From positions 248,001 to 312,000 of the forward strand of contig NZ_JBLKNX010000001.1 of NCBI RefSeq assembly GCF_051414055.1: 64,000 bases of DNA, in the 5' to 3' direction. The notes beneath the pieces were generated by a model. That model ran no database searches and had not been told where the DNA came from. It saw nothing but the letters and a program-made list of their open reading frames with translations. A program made the translations under genes and the position numbers. The stretch comes from Halosimplex halobium. GTDB lineage: Archaea > Halobacteriota > Halobacteria > Halobacteriales > Haloarculaceae. How positions within the stretch are numbered: the stretch's first letter is position 1; the number at the start of each line of letters is the position of its first letter. Shown in pieces: positions 26,339 to 33,982 of the stretch.

Positions 26339-26585
26339 TGGTGGCTACGGCTCCGACCCGCCGCGGCGCGGTCGGCGGCGCCGGCGGCGACCGGTGGCGT
26401 GGGACGCTCCCCCACGGACGGCGTGGGACGAACCCCCACAGGGCGTTCAGTATCGTGCCTTATGGCCGGAGATAGGTAACTTTGCTGGCTGTGCACACCC
26501 CGTACACGGGCACGCTCGCGGCATCCCGGTAGTCGCCACCCCCGAACCCGGCCCGGGTACGGTTGCATCGCGCCGGACCCCGACG

Positions 26586-26984
26586 CTACCACTCCTTGCA
26601 GTCCGGACAGACCAGGCCGGCGTCGCTCCGCCAGCGCCGCTCGACCGTCTCGCCGCAGGCCGCGCAGGTCCCGCAGTCGCCGCTCCAGGCGTAGGTCGAC
26701 TCGGCCGGCTCGACCGTCGACGGGTCGACGCGGACGCCGTCCTCTGTCTCACCGCCGTCCTCGTCGGCCTCGCCGGCTTCGGCGGTCGCGGCCGTTTCGG
26801 CGTCGCTCACGCCGCTGTCGTCGGCGTCGATATCTCCCTCCGGGGTCATCTCCCCGTCCGAATCGCTCGATTCGGTCGCGTCGTTCGACTCGCCGGAGCC
26901 GCCCGTCTCGGCGGCGCCGTCCGAGTCGCCACCGTCGGACTCGCTCTCCCCGTCCAGAAAGTCGTCGAGCGACCGGTCTCCCAT
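26586..26984 (-). CDS. Acidic protein with C-terminal zinc ribbon
   Basis: 132 residues. N-terminus GDRSLDDFLDGE, then about 80 residues of Asp/Glu/Ser/Gly low complexity. A C-terminal zinc ribbon follows (CGTCAACGETVERRW ... LVCPDCKEW). This is the layout of a haloarchaeal DUF7573-like family. Function unknown; the N-terminal short motif and zinc ribbon suggest protein or nucleic-acid contact. Confidence 0.8.
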   Translation of the reverse strand: MGDRSLDDFLDGESESDGGDSDGAAETGGSGESNDATESSDSDGEMTPEGDIDADDSGVSDAETAATAEAGEADEDGGETEDGVRVDPSTVEPAESTYAWSGDCGTCAACGETVERRWRSDAGLVCPDCKEW

Positions 26985-27083
26985 GCGTCGTGGTGGTCGC
27001 TCGCCCCTCTTAGCGCTGGCGGCCCGGGCCGTGTCGGCGGCCCGCCGCGAACTATCGGTTCGACTACGACCGCACGCCGACCG

Positions 27084-27734
27084 CTACGACCGCGCGTCCT
27101 CGACGGCCTCGACGAACGCCGCCGCCGACTCGCGGACGCCGTCCCAGTCCCCCCGTTCGATGGCGTCGTAGTCGACCAGCGCCGAGCCCGCGCCGACCGC
27201 GACCGCGCCGGCCTCGAAGTAGTCGGCGACGTTGTCCGTCGAGACGCCGCCGGTCGGCATGATCGGCACGTCGCCAAGCGGGCCCTGGAGCGCACCGATG
27301 TGGCCCGGCCCCACGGTCGAGGCGGGGAACATCTTCAGCATGTCCGCGCCGGCCTCCATCGCCTCGGCGGCCTCCGTGGGTGTCATCACGCCGGGGATGC
27401 AGACGACGCCCTCGCGATTGCACACGTCGACCACGTCCTCGTTGAGGTTGGGGGCGAGGACGAACTCCGCGCCGGCCTCGATGACGTTGCGCGCGGCCGC
27501 GGCATCCATGACCGTCCCCGCGCCGACGATGGCGTCGGTCCCCTCCATCGCGCGGTCCACGTCGGCGATCATCTCGCTGCAGCGCGTGGCGTCGGCGGTC
27601 ACCTCCAGCGCGGTGACGCCGCCCTCGTGGACCGCCTCGGCGACCGGTACGATGTCGTCCTCGTCGATACCCCGCAGGACCGCCGTCACGCCGCTGTCGA
27701 CGATCTGTCGCTGGATCTCGTGTTTGTCCGTCAT
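27084..27734 (-). CDS. KDPG/KHG aldolase (2-dehydro-3-deoxy-phosphogluconate aldolase)
   Basis: 216-residue class I aldolase. Conserved Glu in GGVTALEVTADA, phosphate-binding and Schiff-base region LKMFPASTVGPGHIGAL (Lys), IMPTGGVSTDN and GAVAVGAGSALVD. It cleaves KDPG to pyruvate and glyceraldehyde-3-phosphate, the final step of the semi-phosphorylative Entner-Doudoroff route in haloarchaea. ATG at 27732-27734 fits the conserved N-terminus (DKHEIQRQIVDSGVTAVLRG). No pathway partners are adjacent. Confidence 0.93.
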   Translation of the reverse strand: MTDKHEIQRQIVDSGVTAVLRGIDEDDIVPVAEAVHEGGVTALEVTADATRCSEMIADVDRAMEGTDAIVGAGTVMDAAAARNVIEAGAEFVLAPNLNEDVVDVCNREGVVCIPGVMTPTEAAEAMEAGADMLKMFPASTVGPGHIGALQGPLGDVPIMPTGGVSTDNVADYFEAGAVAVGAGSALVDYDAIERGDWDGVRESAAAFVEAVEDARS

Positions 27735-27839
27735 GGCCGGACCTGCGGTCGGCGAGGTCAAAAGGGTACACGGTCCGGCCCGCCGTGGGGCACCACCGCT
27801 CGCGGCCATTCCGCCGCCGCGGCCCTCTCCGTCGAGCGG

Positions 27840-27844
27840 TTTAT
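27840..27844 (+). promoter_or_regulatory. Candidate TATA box of the 40-aa membrane protein
   Basis: tttat lies 25-29 bp upstream of ATG 27869, consistent with a leaderless transcript. Confidence 0.4.
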
Positions 27845-27868
27845 CCTCCGCCGACACTTAGGTTGAGC

Positions 27869-27991
27869 ATGACAGACGCCCCCGACCCCCGCACGACGAT
27901 GGCCCGCGACGGCTTCCCCCGGATGCCCGGCGCCCTGCTGGTCGGCCTCCTGATCCTCCTGCTCGTCCTCTACGTGCTGTTCGTCGGCTGA
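27869..27991 (+). CDS. Small single-helix membrane protein, 40 aa
   Basis: Short acidic/polar start (MTDAPDPRTTMARDGFPRMP) followed by one strong membrane helix (ALLVGLLILLLVLYVLFVG) at the very C-terminus. Tiny haloarchaeal membrane proteins of this form are common; role unknown. Position between divergent KDPG aldolase and convergent cupin, with its own TATA-like signal, supports a real gene. Confidence 0.7.
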   Translation: MTDAPDPRTTMARDGFPRMPGALLVGLLILLLVLYVLFVG

Positions 27992-28009
27992 CCGGTCGGC
28001 CGCTTCCGC

Positions 28010-28390
28010 TCACGCCTCGTCCTCGGGCTCGTAGGGGTGGGCGATGTCCGATTTCGGCGCGCCGGTCCCCAGTACTCGCACGGACCCGTCGGCGTTCTCG
28101 GGGTTGTACGCGCGGTGGGGACTCTCCGGCTCGGCGACGAACACCTCTCCTTCCTCGACGACGAACTCCTCCTCGGGCGTCTCGACGTGGAGCGTCCCCG
28201 AAATCACGTAGAACGCCTCCTCGCGGTTGTCGTGGTAGTGGTAGGTCCGGGGCAGTTGCTCGCCGGGGTCCATCTCGTAGGTCGCCAGGTGGAGCGCCGC
28301 CAGTTCCGCCGCGTCGGAGACCCCGCGGCGGTCGCAGGGGTAGTCCGGCGTCGAGTCGAGGTCGTCGGGGTCGACGTGGTGGTAGCCCAT
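28010..28390 (-). CDS. Cupin domain protein
   Basis: 126-residue beta-barrel protein. Cupin motif 1 around YHYHDNREEAFYVISGTLHV (His, His, Glu) and motif 2 around FVAEPESPHRAYN (His) give a plausible metal site. Cupins of this size may be enzymes, sugar-binding proteins or sensors; substrate unknown. Start at ATG 28388-28390. Confidence 0.9.
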   Translation of the reverse strand: MGYHHVDPDDLDSTPDYPCDRRGVSDAAELAALHLATYEMDPGEQLPRTYHYHDNREEAFYVISGTLHVETPEEEFVVEEGEVFVAEPESPHRAYNPENADGSVRVLGTGAPKSDIAHPYEPEDEA

Positions 28391-28443
28391 GGCCGTCGAT
28401 GGGTTCCGGGTGCTGATAAAGTCGGTCGGCGAGCGACGGCCGG

Positions 28444-29352
28444 CTACCCCATCACCTGCAGGATGACGCCGACGGTTCCCAGGGAGGCGAGCGTCGTCGC
28501 GAAGACGTTCAGGGAAGCCAGCTGCGCGTCGCCGCCGAGTTCCGTCGCGTAGACGTACGTCGAGACCGCGGAGGGCATCCCGAGCATGACGACGACGGCG
28601 GCCGCGGCGGTGGGGTCGACGGCCAGCAGGGTGAACACCACCCACGCGACGGCGGGCATCAGGCCGATCTTCGTCGCGACGACCGAGCCCGTCAGCCCGT
28701 AGTCCACGTCGGCGTCGACCACCTCCAGCGAGGCGCCGACGCAGAGCAGGGCGATAGGCAGGGCGAGCTCCGAGACGGCGCCGAGCCCGGTCGCGGCGGC
28801 GCCGGGGACGCCGAGGCCGGCGGTCGAGACGGCAAGACCGGCGACCAGGGCGAGCAGGACGGGATTGGTGGCGACGCCGCGGAGTTCGTCGGCGACCGCG
28901 GCGTCGGCGTCGTTGATGGCGATCAGCGAGCCCACCGTGAGCGGCGTCTGGACGAGGACGCCGACGCCGAGGACGACCGCGGCGGTTCCGCTGGCGGCGC
29001 CGCCCAGCGTCGCCTCCACGAGCGGAAGGCCCAGAAAGCCGAGGTTCGAGTGGTACGACTGGACGACTGCGACGCTGCGCCGACTGTGCGAGGCACGGCG
29101 ACCGTGAACCAGCCAGGCGACGCCGATCACCGTCGCGAACACCAGCAGGACGCCCCCGACCAGCGCCGGCGAGACGAGCTCGCCCAGCGCCCGGTCGTAC
29201 GTCGAGGAGAAGACCAGCGCCGGCAGGGCGACGTAGAACGCGATGTCGTTGAGCCAGCCCGTCCGGCGCTCGGTCAGCAGGCCGACCCGGCGGGCGGCCA
29301 GGCCCGCGAGCAACAGCGCCAGCAGGTAGCCCAGCCGCGCGTACACCTCCAT
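28444..29352 (-). CDS. AEC family (auxin efflux carrier-like) transporter
   Basis: 302 residues with about ten hydrophobic helices from the N-terminus (YLLALLLAGLAARRVGLL) to the C-terminus (VFATTLASLGTVGVILQVMG). Family features include LNDIAFYVALPALVF and an internally symmetric two-half layout (ALPIALLCVGASLEVVD). Likely exports small organic acids or similar compounds; substrate not assignable. Confidence 0.9.
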   Translation of the reverse strand: MEVYARLGYLLALLLAGLAARRVGLLTERRTGWLNDIAFYVALPALVFSSTYDRALGELVSPALVGGVLLVFATVIGVAWLVHGRRASHSRRSVAVVQSYHSNLGFLGLPLVEATLGGAASGTAAVVLGVGVLVQTPLTVGSLIAINDADAAVADELRGVATNPVLLALVAGLAVSTAGLGVPGAAATGLGAVSELALPIALLCVGASLEVVDADVDYGLTGSVVATKIGLMPAVAWVVFTLLAVDPTAAAAVVVMLGMPSAVSTYVYATELGGDAQLASLNVFATTLASLGTVGVILQVMG

Positions 29353-29516
29353 ACCCGGGTGGAACCGATCGGCGCTTTTCAGGGTTCGGATCGCCGCCGA
29401 ACTCGCCGGGTTCTCCCGCCGGTCACTGCGAGTCGCGGCCGCCGCCGGGAGTCGCCGGCCGGTGCCGGAAGTCTCGGCCCGTGCTGGGAGTCGCCGGCCG
29501 GTGCCGGACTACCGAC

Positions 29517-30497
29517 TCACCGCAGCGCGTCGCGGCGCTCGTCCTCCGAGAGCGCCACGTCGCCGGCGACGTGGGGGCTGCAGCGCTCGCACTCGTAGGA
29601 GACGCCGCCGTCGTCGTAGGTCCGGACGGCAGTGCCGAACAGGAAGAAGGCGTCCTTCTGGCGGCGCGCGATGACGGCGTCGGCGTCCTCGCCGCAGTTG
29701 GGACACCAGTCCTTGTCGGGCGCCGGCTCCTGCCAGGTGATGCGGTGGCGGCCGATGGTGGCGTCCGAGTGGGCCTCCGCCTTCGAGGTCTGGACGACGG
29801 CCTCGGGCGGGACGGGGTCCGACTCGACGACGTTGTCGAAGCCGCTCTCGGCGGCGGTCGTGACCGAGACGTACGGGCCGACGCTGACGCGGTTGTCCCG
29901 GCCGACGAAGAAGACAGTGGCGTCGACGCCCCGGCCCTCGATCCGGACCTCGTTGTCCCAGCCGACGACGTAGACGGTCAGGTCGTGTTTGCCCTCGGCC
30001 ACCTCGACGGTGTTTTTCGCGCCGCGGACGGCGACGCCGTCGCGCGGGTCCCGGGCCTCCCGGGCGTGGTCCCATCCCGTGACGGTCACGTCGTAGCCCG
30101 CCGGGTCGTCGGTCGGCGTCGCGGCGCCGTCGTGGAAGACCTGCTCGGCGCCCGCGGGGTCGACCGCCTCGGCGGCACCGGCGGCGACGAACACGTCTTC
30201 GACGCCCCGGACCGCAACGTCCCCGTCGACGTTCTCGACGTAGCCGTCCTCGATGTCGCCGGTGACCTCGGTCGCCACGTCGGGGTCGCTCCCGTCGGGG
30301 TCGGCGCCCCCCTCGCCGGGCGGCGTCACGTCCGTGTAGACGTACTCGGCGTCGGCCAGCCGGAGCGTGCCCGCGACGCCGTCCGGACCGACGAACACGT
30401 CGGCGGCGCCCCGGAGGCCGACCGGCGTCTCGTGACTGCCGGCGAGCCGCACGTCGCCGGAGTAGCGCTCGGTCGTCCCGTCCCAGGTGTCGCTCAT
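29517..30497 (-). CDS. Beta-helix-like protein with C-terminal zinc ribbon
   Basis: 326 residues. Residues about 25-215 are short repeated beta strands (VFVGPDGVAGTLRLADAEYV, VAVRGVEDVFVAAGA, VAVRGAKNTVEVAEGKHDLT, VYVVGWDNEVRIEGRG, VFFVGRDNRVSVGPYVSV), like DUF3060/bactofilin-type right-handed helices. The C-terminus carries CPNCGEDADAVIARRQ and SYECERC, a four-Cys zinc ribbon. No signal peptide. Unrecognised haloarchaeal architecture; it faces the lipoprotein/spermidine-synthase-like cluster from the other strand. Confidence 0.75.
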   Translation of the reverse strand: MSDTWDGTTERYSGDVRLAGSHETPVGLRGAADVFVGPDGVAGTLRLADAEYVYTDVTPPGEGGADPDGSDPDVATEVTGDIEDGYVENVDGDVAVRGVEDVFVAAGAAEAVDPAGAEQVFHDGAATPTDDPAGYDVTVTGWDHAREARDPRDGVAVRGAKNTVEVAEGKHDLTVYVVGWDNEVRIEGRGVDATVFFVGRDNRVSVGPYVSVTTAAESGFDNVVESDPVPPEAVVQTSKAEAHSDATIGRHRITWQEPAPDKDWCPNCGEDADAVIARRQKDAFFLFGTAVRTYDDGGVSYECERCSPHVAGDVALSEDERRDALR

Positions 30498-30686
30498 TGT
30501 CAGTTACCGTCTCCCTACCGCGGGTCCCCACTTGAATCCCGGGCCACGATCCGTCGCCGACGCCGCCCGTCGCGGTCGGCTCCGGTCCCCGTCGCTCGGA
30601 CCCCCGGCCGGCGGCCCCGCGAACGTTCGCCATGGCTGAAACTATGATATAAAGATACTTATTCGATGCCCGTTGCGGTAGTTGGT

Positions 30687-31400
30687 ATGAAGCGCAGACG
30701 CTTCGTACGCGGCAGTGCCGGGCTCGCTGCGGGCGCGGCGCTGGCCGGGTGTCTGGGAATTGGTGGGAGCAGTTCCCCGCCGCCCCGACGGTCCAGAGTG
30801 TTCGACGACGTCGCCCTCCAGGGAACGACGCTGCAGATCGAGCTGCTGTCCGACGTCGAGGTCGAGACGCGCCGGGAGAACAGTAGCAGCCTCGGCGGCG
30901 GCGCCGTCGCCGGGCTCGTCCCGGTCGGACGCGCCCGCGCGGCGAAGGGCGCCGGCGGCCGCGGCACCGGCGGCTACGCCTCGGCGCCGAAACACCCGCG
31001 CCACGGCTGGGCGGTCTGGCACGGCGGCGCCTACAGCGACGACTGGCGCGACGACCACGACGACGAACTCCGGATGGCCGACGCGACGGTCGCAACGCTG
31101 GGCGTCGCCTACCTCGGCACCGACAACGAGTACGAGAACGACGCGCCGGGCCCCGGTCCGGGGTCGGTCTCCTGGGACGAGACGTGGGACGACCCCCAGG
31201 ACGGCGCCGACCTGACGGCCAACGTGGCCTCGCTCTCCCCGGGCGACGCCGTCCGCGAGGGCTGGTACCGCGTCGGGACGGAACTGGTCTCCGAGGACGG
31301 CTCGACGAACTTCGGCTGGCAGTCCGTCGACATGGAGGTCGACAGGAGCCTCGGCGACCCCCAGATGGACAAGGCCTGGTACGTCAAGCCCAGAGTGTGA
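30687..31400 (+). CDS. Tat-exported lipoprotein, unknown function
   Basis: 237 residues. Twin-arginine signal MKRRRFVRGSAGLAAGAALA with lipobox Cys (AGCLG). The mature part has a Gly-rich basic patch (AKGAGGRGTGGY), a His/Trp cluster (HPRHGWAVWHGGAYSDDWRDDHDDE) and a beta-rich C-terminus. Fourteen bp separate its stop from the spermidine-synthase-like gene, so they form an operon. Start at the RRRF Met (30687) rather than 30666, because the Tat motif follows directly. Confidence 0.85.
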   Translation: MKRRRFVRGSAGLAAGAALAGCLGIGGSSSPPPRRSRVFDDVALQGTTLQIELLSDVEVETRRENSSSLGGGAVAGLVPVGRARAAKGAGGRGTGGYASAPKHPRHGWAVWHGGAYSDDWRDDHDDELRMADATVATLGVAYLGTDNEYENDAPGPGPGSVSWDETWDDPQDGADLTANVASLSPGDAVREGWYRVGTELVSEDGSTNFGWQSVDMEVDRSLGDPQMDKAWYVKPRV

Positions 31401-31414
31401 GCCCCTGACCGCCG

Positions 31415-33358
31415 ATGGCCCGCGACAGCGACGACGCCGCCGGCCGGGCGGGCCCGCCGCCCGACCGTTCAGCCGACGAGGAGCCGCCGGTGTCGGGAAC
31501 CGACGGGGGCTCGCCGAGCGACGCGTCGCCGCTGGTGACCGACCGGCGGCTCCTGCTCGCGCTCACCTTCGTCGTCGCGTTCTGTTCGATCGCCTACGAG
31601 CTCGTCTACTCCGAGCTGCTGACGGTCTTCTACGGCGGGACCGTCCTGCGGTACTCGATCACCATCGGCCTGTACCTGTTCTCGATGGGCGTCGGCTCCT
31701 TCCTCTCGGCCCATCTCGACGACCCCGCGGGGAACTTCCTCCGGACGGAGGTGTACCTCGCGCTGGCCGGTCCCGCCGGCGCCGGGTTCATGATCGTCCT
31801 GAACTCCTTCCCGGACGCGACGCTGACCGTCGGCCGGCTCGCGCTGAAGGAGCCGCTCACCCTCGGGCTCGCCCACGTCCCGATCCTGGTGGTCGGCGTG
31901 CTCTCCGGCTTCGAGATCCCGCTGCTGAACGATCTGGTCGAGCACCGCGAGCGGACGCTGTTCGCCGCCCTCGGCGGGATCTACCCCCGGCGGATCGTCC
32001 GCGGCGTCCTCGGCACGTTCTTCTCGCTCACCGAGCCCGAGGGCCGATCCGTCTCGGAGGTGCTGGGCGTCGACTACCTCGGCGGGCTCGCCGGGACGGT
32101 CGTCTACGCGCTGGTGCTGTACCCCAGCTACGGCCTCGTCGTGTCCGTGCTCGTCCTGGGACTGCTGAACGGCGTCGCCGCCCTCGCGTTCGCCGCCTGG
32201 TCGGCGCGTGCGCCATCCGCGCGCGGCGCCGACCGGTCGTTCTCGCTGGCGCGGTGGCGCGCGGTCGTCCTCGCGGGACTCGTCCTGACGGGCACCTACG
32301 GCGGGCTGGTCGCCAACGCCGGCGCGGTCGACCGGGCGGTCACCGGCGCCTACATGGGCGACCGCATCGAGAGCGAGTACCAGCCCGGGAAAGCGGAGGT
32401 GACCGTCACCGGCTTCGAGCGCACCCGCTACCAGCGGATCACCACCTACCGCCGCGACGTGGCCGGCGACCCCGGCACCGAGACCTGTCTCCGCCTCGAC
32501 AGCGCGATCCAGCTCTGCGAGAGCTGGGTCGACTCCTACCACGCCGGCCTCGTCGACGTGCCGCTGTCGGCCTACGTCGACAGCTCGGGGACCGTCCGCG
32601 CGGACCCGCGGGCAGACGCCCGTGCGGCCGACGCTCGCACCGACGGCGACGCGGCCGGCGGCGCCCCGACCGGAGCCGCCGCGGCCGGCAACGCCTCGTT
32701 CGACGTGTTGCTCGTCGGCGGCGGCGACTACATCGCCGTCGACCGGCTCCGGGAGTACGGCGTGAGCGTCGACCAGGTCGACATCGACGGGGAGTTCCTC
32801 GCCTACTCCCGCGAGGAGTCGGCGTTCGCCCGCTACAACGACGACGCCTACGCGTACGACCGGCTGAACACCACCGTCGGCGACGCGTACAACTACCTCC
32901 GCGGCACCGAGCAGCGCTACGACCTGATCCTGCTGGACGTGCCGGGCGCCCGCAGCGACGACGCCCTGGCGCTGTACTCGACGGAGTTCTACCGGCTGCT
33001 CCGGGACCACCTGTCCGACGACGGCGTCGTCGCCACGTGGGTCTACTCGAAGTACTGGTACGCCCAGCACCACAAGGTGTACGTCAACACCGTCCGCGAG
33101 GCCGGCTTCGACCGGTATCTCCCCTACTCGGTGTACGAGGACCCCGACGGCGACGACCGGCTAGAGCGCGGCGAGCGGTTCTACCTGCTGTCGGACGGCC
33201 CGACGCCGAGCCCGAACGTCTCGCGGGCCCGCAGCGACTACCTCGACGCCGTCGCCGGCCGCTACGAGGGGCTGGAGTGGCGGCGGGTCCCCGCCTACCG
33301 CGGCGTCGAGCCGAACAGCGTCTTCGACCCCAACTACGACGTGATCGTCGACCCATGA
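31415..33358 (+). CDS. Membrane-bound spermidine synthase-like protein
   Basis: 647 residues. An N-terminal half with seven or more membrane helices (LLLALTFVVAFCSIAYELVY, YSITIGLYLFSMGVGSFLSA, ...). A cytoplasmic or external Rossmann methyltransferase-like domain follows: VLLVGGGDYIAVDRLREY, VDQVDIDGEFLAYSREES, DAYNYLRGTEQRYDLILLDV and YSTEFYRLLRDHLSDDGVVA. This is the polyamine aminopropyltransferase fold fused to a transporter-like domain. Whether it makes polyamines or modifies a lipid or protein is unknown; the glycine-rich loop is GGGD rather than the common GGG-DG. Operon with the genes on both sides. Confidence 0.88.
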   Translation: MARDSDDAAGRAGPPPDRSADEEPPVSGTDGGSPSDASPLVTDRRLLLALTFVVAFCSIAYELVYSELLTVFYGGTVLRYSITIGLYLFSMGVGSFLSAHLDDPAGNFLRTEVYLALAGPAGAGFMIVLNSFPDATLTVGRLALKEPLTLGLAHVPILVVGVLSGFEIPLLNDLVEHRERTLFAALGGIYPRRIVRGVLGTFFSLTEPEGRSVSEVLGVDYLGGLAGTVVYALVLYPSYGLVVSVLVLGLLNGVAALAFAAWSARAPSARGADRSFSLARWRAVVLAGLVLTGTYGGLVANAGAVDRAVTGAYMGDRIESEYQPGKAEVTVTGFERTRYQRITTYRRDVAGDPGTETCLRLDSAIQLCESWVDSYHAGLVDVPLSAYVDSSGTVRADPRADARAADARTDGDAAGGAPTGAAAAGNASFDVLLVGGGDYIAVDRLREYGVSVDQVDIDGEFLAYSREESAFARYNDDAYAYDRLNTTVGDAYNYLRGTEQRYDLILLDVPGARSDDALALYSTEFYRLLRDHLSDDGVVATWVYSKYWYAQHHKVYVNTVREAGFDRYLPYSVYEDPDGDDRLERGERFYLLSDGPTPSPNVSRARSDYLDAVAGRYEGLEWRRVPAYRGVEPNSVFDPNYDVIVDP

Positions 33359-33918
33359 CAGAGACCCTCCAGTTCGTCCACGGCGACGCTCCCCCCGCCG
33401 ACGACGTGCGCGTGTTCGACTCGCTGACCCGCGAGTTCCTGGGCGCCGAGTTCACCTTCCGCGTCGTCGGCAGCTCCCACTACGTCAGCGCCCCCGCCTA
33501 CGGCTTCCACGAGCTGTCCACCTGCGACCCGGTCGACGCCGACGGCGCGACGACCGTGCGGCTCGACGGTCCGACAGTGGACGGTTCCGGGGGGTCGGAC
33601 CGCTCCACCGACGGGGGTCGTCGCCGCCTCACCTACGCGGCCGACGGCCTCCGCTGTGCGACGCTCGTCGAGCGGCGCCCGCTCGCGGCATTCCCGGCCG
33701 ACGAGGACTTCGACCTCGCCTACCGGTTCGCCGAGGACGCCTACACGACGGTCGATATCGGCGCCGACGGCTACGAGACCTACCATACCTACCCCGAGTT
33801 CGACCTCGCGCTGTTCACGCGGACGACCTTCGCGTCCGTGCCCGGCGGCGCGGTCGCGGAAGCGCTCGACGGCGACGCACAGCGGCGCGCGGACCGGACC
33901 GGCCAGCCGACGGACTGA
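33355..33918 (+). CDS. DUF2617-like protein
   Basis: 187 residues; start overlaps the stop of the spermidine-synthase-like gene (ATGA). Pattern FTFRVVGSSHYVSAPAYGFHELSTCDPVD resembles DUF2617 proteins, which in bacteria are encoded with spermidine-synthase-like, DUF350 and DUF4178 genes. The remainder has TYAADGLRCATLVERRPLA and DFDLAYRFAEDAYTTVDIG. Function unknown; translational coupling indicates a shared role with the membrane synthase. The family call rests on pattern memory plus context. Confidence 0.7.
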   Translation: MTETLQFVHGDAPPADDVRVFDSLTREFLGAEFTFRVVGSSHYVSAPAYGFHELSTCDPVDADGATTVRLDGPTVDGSGGSDRSTDGGRRRLTYAADGLRCATLVERRPLAAFPADEDFDLAYRFAEDAYTTVDIGADGYETYHTYPEFDLALFTRTTFASVPGGAVAEALDGDAQRRADRTGQPTD

Positions 33919-33948
33919 CCCGCCCGCGAGGACCCGCCAGCGTCAGCA

Positions 33949-33956
33949 ATATTTAT
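33949..33956 (+). promoter_or_regulatory. Candidate TATA box of the channel gene
   Basis: The A/T run atatttat lies 27-34 bp before ATG 33983; leaderless-type spacing. Confidence 0.45.
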
Positions 33957-33982
33957 GTTCTGCCCCTCTCCTGTGAGAAAAT

